DNA from: BP-191 sp035940575 | GTDB taxonomy: Bacteria > Actinomycetota > Actinomycetes > BP-191 | DNA length: 64,000 nt | Direction: 5' to 3' | NCBI GenBank assembly: GCA_035940575.1 | Contig: DASZER010000011.1 | Span: forward strand, 21,707-85,706 | Part shown: in pieces, positions 7,425 through 19,549 of the stretch | How the letters are laid out: every line of letters starts with the position of its first letter | How positions within the stretch are numbered: position 1 is the first letter of the stretch | Notes under the pieces: generated by a model | The model's input: the letters and a program-made list of their open reading frames with translations, nothing else | Database searches by the model: none | Told to the model about the DNA's origin: nothing | Made by a program: the position numbers and the translations under genes

Positions 7425-8084
7425 GTGTCCGAGGTCCGCATCGCCGCCGAGCCGCGCACCGAGTTCGGCAAGGGTGGCGCGCGCCGCACCCGCCGGGCAG
7501 GGAAGGTTCCCGCCGTCCTCTACGGGCACGGCTCCGACGTCCGCCACATCTCGCTTCCCGCGCGCGAGCTGCAGCACGCGTTCAAGGGCGAGAGCGGCGT
7601 CAACGTCCTCCTCTCGCTCGACCTCCCGGACGGCCACGAGCTCGCGCTGCCCCGGCAGGTCCAGCGCGACCCGCTGCGCGGCGACCTGACCCACATCGAC
7701 CTGCTGCTCGTCCGCAAGGGCGAGAAGGTCTCGGTCGACGTCCCGATCGTGCTCGTCGGCGAGGCGCCGGCGGCCAAGGCGGGCGGCGCGCTCGACCAGC
7801 AGGCGACGTTCCTGCACGTCGAGGCCGAGGCGACGCACATCCCGACGCAGCTCGAGGTCGACATCTCCGGCCTCACCGAGATCGGCGCGCACGGCATCCT
7901 CGCGTCGGACGTGAAGCTGCCCGAGGGCACGACGCTGCTCAGCGACCCCGAGGCGATCGTCGTGCACGTCGTCGGCGCGATGGCCGACGAGCCCGTCGAC
8001 GAGGCGGTGGACGCGGCGTCCGAGGAGGACACCGAGGCCGGCACGGGTGAGGCGGCCGAGGGCGAGACCCCGGCCGGCGAGTAG
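7425..8084 (+). CDS. rplY: 50S ribosomal protein L25 / general stress protein Ctc
   Basis: L25/Ctc binds 5S rRNA in the large subunit. The 219-residue product has the N-terminal L25 beta-barrel (EPRTEFGKGGARRTRRAGKV, PAVLYGHG) and the C-terminal TL5 domain (residues ~95-185, ISGLTEIGAHGILASDVKLP), then an acidic tail rich in Glu, Ala and Asp. That is the long Ctc-type form rather than the short E. coli form. GTG at 7425 follows AAGGAG at a good distance. The pth start codon lies 3 bp past the stop, so the pair is coupled. Confidence 0.95.
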   Translation: MSEVRIAAEPRTEFGKGGARRTRRAGKVPAVLYGHGSDVRHISLPARELQHAFKGESGVNVLLSLDLPDGHELALPRQVQRDPLRGDLTHIDLLLVRKGEKVSVDVPIVLVGEAPAAKAGGALDQQATFLHVEAEATHIPTQLEVDISGLTEIGAHGILASDVKLPEGTTLLSDPEAIVVHVVGAMADEPVDEAVDAASEEDTEAGTGEAAEGETPAGE

Positions 8085-8086
8085 CC

Positions 8087-8671
8087 ATGGGCGAGGGCCC
8101 GGCGCTGGTCGTCGGGCTCGGCAACCCCGGCCCGCGCTACGCAGGCAACCGGCACAACGTCGGCTTCATGGTGCTCGACGAGCTCGCCCGGCGGGTCGGC
8201 GCGTCGTTCAAGGCGCACCGCGGCCGCGCGGACGTCATCGAGGCGCGCCTCGGCGACTCCCGCGCGATCCTCGCCAAGCCGAAGTCGTACATGAACGAGT
8301 CGGGCGGGCCCGTCGCGTCGCTGCGCGACTTCTTCAAGGTGGCGGCGCCCGACATCGTCGTCGTGCACGACGAGCTCGACATCCCGTACGCCACGTTGCG
8401 GCTCAAGCTCGGCGGCGGCGACAACGGCCACAACGGCCTGAAGTCGATCACGAAGTCGATCGGCACCCGCGAGTACCACCGCGTGCGCTTCGGCATCGGC
8501 CGCCCGCCCGGGCGGCAGGACCCCGCCGACTTCGTCCTCAACGACTTCTCCACGGTGGAGCGCAGGGAGCTGCCGTTCCACCTCGACCGGGCCGCCGACG
8601 CGGTCGAGGCGCTGCTCGCGAAGGGCCTCGCGGCGGCGCAGAACGAGTTCCACGGCGCCGGCGACGCGTGA
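8087..8671 (+). CDS. pth: peptidyl-tRNA hydrolase
   Basis: Pth releases peptides from peptidyl-tRNAs that drop off the ribosome. The 194-residue protein has the family N-terminus LVVGLGNPGPRYAGNRHNVG with the catalytic His after Arg-20-like NR, then KSYMNESG, the VVHDELDIP segment with the conserved Asp, and LGGGDNGHNGLKS with the tRNA-end binding Asn. Length is normal. It follows rplY closely, and its stop overlaps the next GTG by 4 bp. Confidence 0.96.
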   Translation: MGEGPALVVGLGNPGPRYAGNRHNVGFMVLDELARRVGASFKAHRGRADVIEARLGDSRAILAKPKSYMNESGGPVASLRDFFKVAAPDIVVVHDELDIPYATLRLKLGGGDNGHNGLKSITKSIGTREYHRVRFGIGRPPGRQDPADFVLNDFSTVERRELPFHLDRAADAVEALLAKGLAAAQNEFHGAGDA

Positions 8672-9264
8672 CCGTCGTACGGCTCGGGGAGGCCGACCTC
8701 GCGCGCGCGGCCGAGGTGGTCGGCGACGGGTTCTTCGCGGACCCCCTGCTCGCGTACGCGATCCCCGACGACGACGACCGGCGCACGCTCGCGCCCGCGC
8801 ACTTCCTCCCCGTCGCGCGGCTCGCGTTCCAGGTCGGCGAGGTCTGGTGGGACGGCGACGCCGTCGCCTGCTGGCTGCCGCCGGGCCACCACGACGCGAC
8901 GGAGGACGAGGCCGTCGCGGCCGGGCTCGACCGGATGGCCGACCACGTCGGCGCCGAGCCGGCCGCGCGCCTGGACGGCGTCTTCGACCACCTCCGCGAG
9001 CGCCGCCTCGCGCTCGGCGTGCCCGACCACTGGTACCTCGCGCTGCTCGGCGTCCGGACGTCCGCGCAGGGGCGCGGGCTCGGCGGCGCGGTGATCGCGC
9101 CGCGGCTGGCGCTGGCGGACGAGGCCGGCGAGTGGTGCTTCCTCGAGACCCTGGGAGAGCGGAACGTGCCCTTCTACGAACGCCACGGGTTCGACCTGGT
9201 CGAGTCGGGCGTCGAGCCCGGCAGCGGGCTGCCGTACTGGATGCTCCTGCGGAGGCCGAGATGA
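8668..9264 (+). CDS. GNAT-family N-acetyltransferase
   Basis: The 198-residue protein has the GNAT acetyl-CoA-binding motif A (LALLGVRTSAQGRGLGGAVI, with the R/Q-x-x-G-x-G/A pattern) at about residues 127-146, and the motif B end CFLETLGERNVPFYERHGFDL. The N-terminal half resembles the eukaryotic-like GNATs that read ADVVGDGFF...DPLLAYAIPD. Substrate is unknown. The gene overlaps pth at its start and the methyltransferase at its end by 4 bp each, so three genes are coupled. It is not a usual member of the pth-mfd neighbourhood. Confidence 0.85.
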   Translation: MTVVRLGEADLARAAEVVGDGFFADPLLAYAIPDDDDRRTLAPAHFLPVARLAFQVGEVWWDGDAVACWLPPGHHDATEDEAVAAGLDRMADHVGAEPAARLDGVFDHLRERRLALGVPDHWYLALLGVRTSAQGRGLGGAVIAPRLALADEAGEWCFLETLGERNVPFYERHGFDLVESGVEPGSGLPYWMLLRRPR

Positions 9265-9992
9265 GCAACTGGGCTAGCGGCGACGCGTACGAGCCGTTCA
9301 TAGGCCGGTGGAGCCGGCTGGTCGCGGCGGAGTTCGTGCCGTGGCTGGGCGTGCCGCCGGGCGCGCGCTGGCTCGACGTCGGCTGCGGCACCGGCGCGCT
9401 CACCTCGACGGTCCTCGCGCTCGCGGAGCCGGCGAGCGTCGTGGGCGTCGACCCGTCGGGGGCGTTCGTCTCCTACGCCGCCGCGCGCGTGCCGCAGGCG
9501 GAGTTCCGCGTGGGCTACGCGGACGCGACGGGCCTGGACGACGGCGCGGTCGACGTGGCCGTCGCGGGCCTGGTGCTGAACTTCGTGCCCGACCCGGCGG
9601 CCGCCGTCGCGGAGCTGCGGCGGGTGGCGCGGCACACGGTCGGCGCGTACGTCTGGGACTACACGGGCGGCATGGAGATCCTGCGGCACTTCTGGGACGC
9701 CGCCCGCTCCCTCGACCCCGGCGTGGCCGACGAGGACTTCCCGCTGTGCAGGCCGGGCGCGCTGGCGGAGCTCCTCGGCGGCGAGGCGCGCGCGATCGAC
9801 GTGCCCGCCGTCTTCGAGGACTTCGAGTCGTACTGGGCGCCGTTCCTCGGCGGCACCGGGCCGGCGCCCGCGTACGTCGCCTCGCTCGACGACGAGCGGC
9901 GGGACGCGCTGCGCGAGGCGGTCCGCGAGCGGGTAGGGGAGCGGCCCTCGCTCAACGCCCGCGCGTGGGCGGTGCGCGCGCGGGTGACGTAG
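9261..9992 (+). CDS. SAM-dependent class I methyltransferase
   Basis: The 243-residue protein carries the class I methyltransferase core: motif I WLDVGCGTGAL at about residue 37, the acidic VVGVDPSGAF end of strand 2, then DATGLDDGAVDVAVAGLVLNF and PAAAVAELRRVAR. It belongs to the Methyltransf_11/25-like group that methylates small molecules. The target is not evident. It overlaps the acetyltransferase gene by ATGA. About 60 bp follow before mfd, including a short GC-rich inverted sequence that may attenuate read-through. Confidence 0.85.
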   Translation: MSNWASGDAYEPFIGRWSRLVAAEFVPWLGVPPGARWLDVGCGTGALTSTVLALAEPASVVGVDPSGAFVSYAAARVPQAEFRVGYADATGLDDGAVDVAVAGLVLNFVPDPAAAVAELRRVARHTVGAYVWDYTGGMEILRHFWDAARSLDPGVADEDFPLCRPGALAELLGGEARAIDVPAVFEDFESYWAPFLGGTGPAPAYVASLDDERRDALREAVRERVGERPSLNARAWAVRARVT

Positions 9993-10050
9993 GCTCGGCG
10001 CACACCCCCCGGCGCCGCGCCGTGCGGGGCTTTCGTCGTGAGAGGACGCC

Positions 10051-13517
<3,467 letters not shown>

Positions 13518-13521
<4 letters not shown>

Positions 13522-14534
13522 CGCTCGCCCGCCTCCGCACGGTCGCGGCCGCCCTCGCGGGCGCCGTTCTCCTTGCCGGGTGCGCCGAGACCGGCGTCGG
13601 CGTCGCCGCGCGCGTCGGCGGCGACCGCATCCTCAACGACGAGGTGGTCGCGTACGTCGACCGCGGCCTCGACGACCCGGCCGCGCGCAACGTCGACCGC
13701 GTCCTGCTCCAGCGCGCGTGGCTCAGCCAGCTCGTCAAGCTGCGGCTCTACCGCGAGGCCGCGCGCCGGCTCGACGCGATGCCGTCGGACGAGGAGTACC
13801 GGCGCATGGTCGACACCTACGTCCAGCAGGCGGGCGGCCGCGCGGCGATCGAGCAGGACTTCACCGGCCGCGGCGTCGACGCGCGCGACGTGGACGAGGT
13901 CATCGAGACCGTGCTGCTGTTCGAGCTGATCGGCGACGCCCTGGTCAAGGACGTGGCCACGCCCGAGCCCGAGCTGCGCGCGGACTACGCGCGGCAGATC
14001 GAGCAGTTCGACCAGGCGGAGGTCGCCCACATCAAGCTGCGCGACCAGCGGACCGCGACCACGGTCGTCGCGCAGCTCAAGGCGGGCGCGAGCTTCGACG
14101 AGCTCGCGAAGCAGTCTCTCGACCCGGCGACGGCCGCGCAGGGCGGCAAGCTCGGCGTGATCGGCAACGGCTCCAAGCGGTTCGCGAAGCCGATCGTGGA
14201 CGCGGTGTTCCGCTCGCGGACCGGCGCGATCATCGGGCCCGTCAAGGTCAGCGACGGCTTCGAGATCTTCCGCGTGATCGAGCGGCGGACGCTGTCGTTC
14301 GAGGACGCGCGGGACCTGCTGCGCCGGGCCAAGCTCAAGGACCAGCGGGACGCGAAGCGCGCCGCCTACATCCAGGAGCTGAGCCGCGAGATGGGCATCT
14401 CGGTGAACCCGCGCTTCGGGCGCTGGAACTTCAAGGAGACCGGCATCGAGCAGGCGGGCGACAGCCTCTCCACGACCGTCCCCTCGCCCGGCGCGACGGG
14501 CGCGCCCGGCGGCGGCCCGGCGCCCGGCCAGTGA
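13518..14534 (+). CDS. PpiC/SurA-type peptidyl-prolyl isomerase lipoprotein
   Basis: The 338-residue protein begins with a lipoprotein signal (AALAGAVLLAGC, lipobox LAGC, Cys about residue 21). An N-terminal chaperone-like helical region (SurA_N type) follows, then a parvulin-like PpiC domain at roughly residues 170-265 (VAHIKL, GASFDELAKQSLDP, GGKLGVIG, SDGFEIFRVIER). The C-terminus is Pro/Gly-rich. Such proteins help exported proteins fold at the outer face of the membrane. The gene sits between mfd and mazG with 4-bp overlaps at both ends. Confidence 0.9.
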
Positions 14535-15706
14535 ACGACGCGCCGATGGACAGGCTCGTCCTCGTCGCGAACACGCACCGCGTCGCGCCCGGCCTGCTCT
14601 CGTGGTCGGCGTGGGACGAGATGCGCAACGGCGACGTCTGCTGCGCCGACCCCGAGCACCCGCAGCTCCCGTTCCTCGAGGCGGCGGGCGTGGACGTCAC
14701 CGTGCTGCGGCCGGAGGACGGTCCCGAGGGCATGCGGGTGTCGTACCTGATGGGCGGCGGCGACCCGGTGGCCGCGGGGCTCGCGCACCTGTTCCGCGAG
14801 CGGGCGCGCGGCGGTCGCACGGCCGTGTGGCTCGCGAGCGCGGGCGGCGACCCGGCGTTCGTTCGGGCGCTCGGCGACCTCGCCGCGCGCGAGGGCGGCA
14901 TCGAGATGGAGGTCGTCTACGGGTCGTACGACATGCCCGGCGCGCGGCTGCTCGACCTCGTCGCGACGATGGACAGGCTGCGCTCGCCGGGCGGCTGCCC
15001 GTGGGACGCCGAGCAGACGCACGAGACGCTCGCGCCGTACCTCGTGGAGGAGACGTACGAGGCGCTGGAGGCGATCGAGACAGGGGACCTCGAGGCGCTG
15101 CGCGACGAGCTCGGCGACGTGCTGCTCCAGGTGGTGTTCCACGCGCGCGTCGCGGAGGAGCGCGGGGAGCACCGCTGGACGATCGACGACGTCGCGGGCG
15201 GCATCGTCGAGAAGCTCGTGCGCCGCCACCCGCACGTGTTCGGCGACGTGAAGGTCTCCGGCGCCGACGAGGTCGTGCGCAACTGGGACGAGATCAAGGC
15301 GGCCGAACGCTCCGAGGCGGGCGACGACGCGGGCGCGCTGCACGGCGTACCGCTCGGGCAGCCGGCGACATCGCTCGCGGCGAAGCTGCAGAAGCGCGCG
15401 ACGAAGGCGGGGCTGCCGCCCGCGCTGCTGCCCTACGCCGACGACGCGCTGGCCGCGATCGAGCGCACGGCGCCGGAGGAGCGGCCCGCGGCGGTGGGCA
15501 GGCTGCTGTTCGCGGTCGTCGCGCTGGCGCGCTCGCTCGACGTCGACCCCGAGGCGGCGCTGCGGGAGGTGTCGCGCGACTTCCGCGAGCGGTTCGAGGC
15601 GGCCGAGCAGACGGCCCGCACGACCGGCGTCGCCCTGTCACAGTGGGACGAAGCCGCCTGGCGCGAGGTCTGGGACGCGGCGGCGTTGCCTCCCGTGGAG
15701 GGATGA
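14531..15706 (+). CDS. mazG: nucleoside triphosphate pyrophosphohydrolase MazG
   Basis: MazG hydrolyses NTPs/dNTPs to NMP and PPi, clearing abnormal nucleotides. The 391-residue protein has an N-terminal ~140-residue region of the actinobacterial type, resembling a decayed tetrapyrrole-methylase fold, followed by MazG domains. The first MazG domain is clear: LRSPGGCPWDAEQTHETLAPYL, then EETYEALEAI and LRDELGDVLLQVVFHA with the EExxE and ExxD metal ligands. A second weaker copy follows. GTG 14531 overlaps the previous stop by 4 bp; an internal ATG lies five codons later. Confidence 0.92.
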   Translation: MNDAPMDRLVLVANTHRVAPGLLSWSAWDEMRNGDVCCADPEHPQLPFLEAAGVDVTVLRPEDGPEGMRVSYLMGGGDPVAAGLAHLFRERARGGRTAVWLASAGGDPAFVRALGDLAAREGGIEMEVVYGSYDMPGARLLDLVATMDRLRSPGGCPWDAEQTHETLAPYLVEETYEALEAIETGDLEALRDELGDVLLQVVFHARVAEERGEHRWTIDDVAGGIVEKLVRRHPHVFGDVKVSGADEVVRNWDEIKAAERSEAGDDAGALHGVPLGQPATSLAAKLQKRATKAGLPPALLPYADDALAAIERTAPEERPAAVGRLLFAVVALARSLDVDPEAALREVSRDFRERFEAAEQTARTTGVALSQWDEAAWREVWDAAALPPVEG

Positions 15707-15707
15707 C

Positions 15708-16286
15708 ATGAGCAGGTTCTCGTCCAACCAGATCGTGACGATGGTGTGCGCCGTCGCGGCGGCGGTCGTGCTGGCGCCGGTCGGCGTCATGGCCGCGACC
15801 GGTCAGCTCGTCAACATCGTCGATCCGTCGAACGCCGGGCGCGCCGCGCGCGTGGGCAGCGGCGGGACGTTGCACGTCGAGACGCGTCCCGGCGCGGTCC
15901 AGAACTCCTTCACCCGCCAGATCAACACGACGGAGCTCGGCAACTCGCCTGTCTACGAGGTGACGGCGCCGCAGCGGATCGCGTTGACGCAGCTCACGGT
16001 GTCGAACGGCGAGAGCGACTACCCGGAGACCGAGGTCCGCGTCAACGCGTACGTGCAGACGACCGGCACGGCCGCCTGCGGCACCACGACGACGGGCTAC
16101 ACGCAGGTCGAGCTCGCGCGGTTCGTGCTCCCGCCGAAGGACACGAGGCAGATCCTGTGGAACGGCCCGCCGCTCGTCGTGCCCTCGGGGGCGTCGGGCA
16201 AGAAGAGCTGCGTCGTGCTGTACCTCCAGGAGCACGGCAGCCCCAGCGAGACCTTCTACAACGTGAGCGGCTACACGTTCTCGTAG
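15708..16286 (+). CDS. secreted or membrane-anchored hypothetical protein
   Basis: The 192-residue protein starts MSRFSSNQIVTMVCAVAAAVVLAPVG, a hydrophobic export or anchor segment followed by an Ala-x-Ala-like site (MAATG). The remainder is rich in Thr, Val, Ser and Tyr and is probably all-beta, with two Cys (TAACGTT and KKSCVVLYLQ) that could form a disulfide. I do not recognise the family. The ATG lies 1 bp after the mazG stop, so it is co-transcribed with the housekeeping genes. A 6-bp hairpin (16291-16308) separates it from eno. Confidence 0.75.
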   Translation: MSRFSSNQIVTMVCAVAAAVVLAPVGVMAATGQLVNIVDPSNAGRAARVGSGGTLHVETRPGAVQNSFTRQINTTELGNSPVYEVTAPQRIALTQLTVSNGESDYPETEVRVNAYVQTTGTAACGTTTTGYTQVELARFVLPPKDTRQILWNGPPLVVPSGASGKKSCVVLYLQEHGSPSETFYNVSGYTFS

Positions 16287-16290
16287 GCTC

Positions 16291-16308
16291 CGGGGAGCAA
16301 CGTCCCCG
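16291..16308 (+). terminator. short hairpin before eno, possible terminator or attenuator
   Basis: CGGGGA (16291-16296) pairs with TCCCCG (16303-16308) around a GCAACG loop. It lies 3-20 bp after the preceding stop and 22 bp before the eno start. The stem is short, so its effect on transcription is uncertain. Confidence 0.35.
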
Positions 16309-16330
16309 ATCCTGAACGAGGTGCGTGACC

Positions 16331-17614
16331 GTGGCGTCCATCGAAGCCGTCGCCGGCCGGGAGATCCTCGACTCCCGCGGCAACCCCACCGTCGAGGTCG
16401 AGGTCGCGCTCGACGACGGCACGATCGCCCGCGCGGCCGTCCCCTCGGGCGCCAGCACCGGCGCGTTCGAGGCGGTCGAGCTGCGCGACGGCGGGGACAG
16501 GTTCGGCGGCAAGGGCGTGGAGAACGCCGTCAAGGCCGTGGACGACGAGATCGCCGACGCGCTGCTCGGCATGGAGGCGTCGGAGCAGCGCCTCGTGGAC
16601 CAGGCGCTCATCGACCTCGACGGCACGCCCGACAAGGGCCGCCTCGGCGCCAACGCGATCCTCGGCGCGTCGCTCGCGGTCGCGAAGGCGGCGGCCGAGT
16701 CGAGCGGGCTCCCGCTGTTCCGCTACCTCGGCGGGCCGGTCGCGCACGTGCTCCCGGTGCCGATGCTGAACATCCTCAACGGCGGCGCCCACGCGGACAC
16801 GAACGTCGACATCCAGGAGTTCATGGTCGCGCCGGTCGGGGCGGCGACGTTCCGCGAGGCGCTGCGCTGGGGCGCCGAGGTCTACCACGCGCTCAAGGGC
16901 GTCCTGAAGGCGCGCGGGCTCACGACCGCGATCGGCGACGAGGGCGGCTTCGCGCCCGACCTGCCCGCCAACCGCGACGCGCTCGACCTCATCGTGGAGG
17001 CGATCGAGAAGGCGGGCTTCGTGCCCGGCCAGGACATCGCGCTGGCGCTCGACGTGGCGGCGACGGAGTTCTACGCCGACGGGTCGTACACGTTCGAGGG
17101 CGGTGCCAAGACGTCGACCGAGATGGCGACGTACTACGCCGGCCTCGTGGCGTCGTACCCGATCGTCTCGATCGAGGACCCGATGGGCGAGGACGACTGG
17201 GACGGCTGGCGCGGCGTGACCGAGGAGCTCGGGACGACCGTGCAGCTCGTCGGCGACGACCTGTTCGTCACCAACCCCGCCCGCCTCGCGCGCGGCATCA
17301 CGGAGCGCTGCGCCAACGCGCTGCTCGTCAAGGTCAACCAGATCGGCACGCTGACGGAGACGCTCGACGCGGTCGCGCTGGCGCACCGTTCGGGGTACGC
17401 CTCGATGATGAGCCACCGCTCCGGCGAGACCGAGGACACGACGATCGCCGACCTCGCGGTCGCGCTCGACTGCGGCCAGATCAAGACCGGCGCGCCCGCG
17501 CGCTCGGAGCGGGTGGCGAAGTACAACCAGCTCCTGCGCATCGAGGAGGAGCTGGACGACGCGGCGCGCTACGCGGGGCGGGCGGCGTTCCCGCGCTTCG
17601 AGGTCAAGGCGTAA
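16331..17614 (+). CDS. eno: enolase
   Basis: Enolase converts 2-phosphoglycerate to phosphoenolpyruvate in glycolysis. The product has the family marks: REILDSRGNPTVEVEV, the loop VPSGASTGAFEAVELRDG, GDEGGFAPDL, the metal ligands in LALDVAATEF, SIEDPMGEDDWDGW and GDDLFVTN, and the signature LLVKVNQIGTLTET followed by SHRSGETEDTTIADLAV. GTG 16331 is preferred over GTG 16325 because GAGG (16318-16321) is then about 9 bp upstream; this gives 427 residues. ftsB follows without a gap. Confidence 0.96.
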   Translation: MASIEAVAGREILDSRGNPTVEVEVALDDGTIARAAVPSGASTGAFEAVELRDGGDRFGGKGVENAVKAVDDEIADALLGMEASEQRLVDQALIDLDGTPDKGRLGANAILGASLAVAKAAAESSGLPLFRYLGGPVAHVLPVPMLNILNGGAHADTNVDIQEFMVAPVGAATFREALRWGAEVYHALKGVLKARGLTTAIGDEGGFAPDLPANRDALDLIVEAIEKAGFVPGQDIALALDVAATEFYADGSYTFEGGAKTSTEMATYYAGLVASYPIVSIEDPMGEDDWDGWRGVTEELGTTVQLVGDDLFVTNPARLARGITERCANALLVKVNQIGTLTETLDAVALAHRSGYASMMSHRSGETEDTTIADLAVALDCGQIKTGAPARSERVAKYNQLLRIEEELDDAARYAGRAAFPRFEVKA

Positions 17615-18166
17615 GTGGCGTCCCGCGGGTCAGGCCCGTCGTCGCGGAAGGCGGCGCCGCGCAAGGCCTCGGCGGCGCGGCGTCCCGAGCAGCGGCGGCG
17701 CACGACGGGGACGGCGCTGCCTAAGCCGCCGCTCCCGGGCGCGAAGCGCACCGCCGTCACGACGCGAGCCGCGATCCTCGGCGCCGTGCTGATGGTGCTC
17801 GCGCTCGCGCTGACGGTGCCGTTGCGGCAGTACCTCGCGCAGCGCGGCGCGGTCGCGCGGCTGCGGGCCAAGCAGGAGCAGGCGCAGCGGCGCGTCGACG
17901 CGCTGGAGGCGCGCAAGCGGCAGCTCCAGGACCCGGCGTACGTCGAGCAGCTCGCGCGCGAGCGGCTGCACTTCGTGCGTCCCGGCGAGGTGCCGTACAT
18001 CCTGCTCACGCCGCCGCCGACGCCGGTGCCGTCGCGCTCGAACGTCGCGGGCGGGCCCGGCGTCGGGGGGACGGGCCCCTGGTACTCGCGGCTGTGGGGC
18101 ACGGTCGACGCGGCCGGCACGGCGCCGCGGCGGACGCCCTCGCCGACGCCGACGCCGTCGAGGTGA
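17615..18166 (+). CDS. ftsB: septum formation initiator FtsB/DivIC
   Basis: FtsB/DivIC is a bitopic divisome protein that works with FtsL and FtsQ. The 183-residue product has a basic cytoplasmic N-terminus (about 55 residues, many Arg/Ala), one transmembrane helix (~58-78, ILGAVLMVLALALTVPL), a coiled coil (AVARLRAKQEQAQRRVDALEAR) and the family motif PAYVEQLARERLHFVRPGE. A Pro/Thr/Ser-rich tail ends the protein. The GTG start directly follows the eno stop codon, and DUF501 follows 4 bp later, the standard order in this phylum. Confidence 0.9.
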   Translation: MASRGSGPSSRKAAPRKASAARRPEQRRRTTGTALPKPPLPGAKRTAVTTRAAILGAVLMVLALALTVPLRQYLAQRGAVARLRAKQEQAQRRVDALEARKRQLQDPAYVEQLARERLHFVRPGEVPYILLTPPPTPVPSRSNVAGGPGVGGTGPWYSRLWGTVDAAGTAPRRTPSPTPTPSR

Positions 18167-18170
18167 CCCC

Positions 18171-18641
18171 GTGATCCCGGACGAGGACAGGGCGGCGGTC
18201 GAGGCGCAGCTCGGGCGGCCGCCGCGCGGTCTCCGCGCGGTCGCGCACCGCTGCTCGTGCGGCCTCCCCGACGTCGTGGAGACCGACCCCGTGCTGGAGG
18301 ACGGGACGCCGTTCCCGACGCTGTACTACCTGACCTGCCCGCGCGCCGCCTCGGCGGTCGGGCGGCTCGAAGCGTCCGGCCTGATGAACGAGATGACCGC
18401 GCGGCTCGCCGACGACCCCGACCTCGCGGCGGCGTACGCGCGGGCGTCGGAGGACTACCTCGCGCGGCGCGACGCGATCCGCCGGCTCGACGGCGACCCG
18501 ACGGCGGGCGGCATGCCCGAGCGCGTGAAGTGCCTGCACGTCCTCGTCGCGCACGAGCTCGCCGCCCCCGGCACGAACCCGTTCGGCCGCGAGGCGCTCG
18601 ACGCGACCGGCGACTGGGGCGCGCGGGGGCGGTGCGTGTGA
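18171..18641 (+). CDS. DUF501 domain protein
   Basis: The 156-residue protein starts MIPDEDRAAVEAQLGRPPRGL and has the DUF501 features: a conserved RCSCGLPDV segment, the PTLYYLTCP strand, GRLEASGLMNEM, and KCLHVLVAHELA near the end followed by NPFG. Four Cys and nearby His residues are conserved in this family, but its function is not known. It lies between ftsB and ppx as in most actinobacteria and overlaps ppx by 4 bp (GTGA). Confidence 0.9.
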   Translation: MIPDEDRAAVEAQLGRPPRGLRAVAHRCSCGLPDVVETDPVLEDGTPFPTLYYLTCPRAASAVGRLEASGLMNEMTARLADDPDLAAAYARASEDYLARRDAIRRLDGDPTAGGMPERVKCLHVLVAHELAAPGTNPFGREALDATGDWGARGRCV

Positions 18642-19549
18642 CGCGCGTCGCCGCCGTCGACTGCGGCACGAACTCCATCCGCCTGCTCGTCGCCGACGAG
18701 GCGAACGGCAGGCTCACCGACGTCGTGCGCGAGATGCGGATCGTGCGGCTCGGGCAGGGCGTGGACCGCACGGGGGTGCTCGCGCCGGAGGCGCTGGAAC
18801 GCACGTTCGCGGCGTTGCGCGAGTACGCGTCGCTGGTGGGCCTGCACGGCGCCTCGCGGGTGCGGATGGTCGCGACCTCGGCGACGCGCGACGCCGCGAA
18901 CGCGGAGGAGTTCGTGCGCGGCTGCACGGAGATCCTCGCGGTCGAGCCGGAGGTCGTGTCGGGCGACGAGGAGGCGCGGCTGTCGTTCCTCGGCGCGACG
19001 TACGAGCTCGCCGGTGCGCCGGGACCGTACGTCGTCGCGGACATCGGCGGCGGCTCCACCGAGATCGTCGTGGGCGCGGACGAGGCCGAGCAGGCCGTGA
19101 GCGTCGACGTCGGCTGCGTACGGCTCACCGAGCGGTGGCTGCGCTCCGACCCGCCGACCGACGAGGAGGTCGCGGGCGCGACGGCCGACGTCGCGCGCGC
19201 GCTCGACACCGTCGAGGCGGCCGTGGACGTGTCGCAGGCGCGGACGTTCGTCGGCATGGCGGGCAGCGTCACGACGCTCGGCGCGATGGCGCTGGGCCTG
19301 GACGAGTACGACCCCGACGCGATCCACCTCACGCGGCTCAGCGCCGAGCGCGTCGAGGAGCTGACGGCGGCGCTGCTGCGCGCGACGCGCGAGGAGCGCG
19401 CGCGGATCGGCGCGATGCACCCGGGGCGCGTGGACGTGATCGGCGCCGGGGCGCTGGTGCTGCGCGAGATCGTGCGCCGCTGGTCGCTGCGGGAGGTCGT
19501 CGTGAGCGAGCGCGACATCCTCGACGGCATCGCGCTGAGCCTGGTGTGA
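18638..19549 (+). CDS. ppx: exopolyphosphatase (Ppx/GppA family)
   Basis: Ppx/GppA proteins hydrolyse polyphosphate or pppGpp. The 303-residue product has the ASKHA-fold phosphate loops: AAVDCGTNSIRLLVAD at the N-terminus, VVADIGGGSTEIVVG in the second domain, and FVGMAGSVTTLGAMA. The catalytic Glu lies in VVSGDEEARLSFLGA. The length matches the short actinobacterial Ppx without the C-terminal HD domain. It overlaps DUF501 at the start and the lysozyme gene at the end by 4 bp. Confidence 0.92.
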   Translation: MTRVAAVDCGTNSIRLLVADEANGRLTDVVREMRIVRLGQGVDRTGVLAPEALERTFAALREYASLVGLHGASRVRMVATSATRDAANAEEFVRGCTEILAVEPEVVSGDEEARLSFLGATYELAGAPGPYVVADIGGGSTEIVVGADEAEQAVSVDVGCVRLTERWLRSDPPTDEEVAGATADVARALDTVEAAVDVSQARTFVGMAGSVTTLGAMALGLDEYDPDAIHLTRLSAERVEELTAALLRATREERARIGAMHPGRVDVIGAGALVLREIVRRWSLREVVVSERDILDGIALSLV

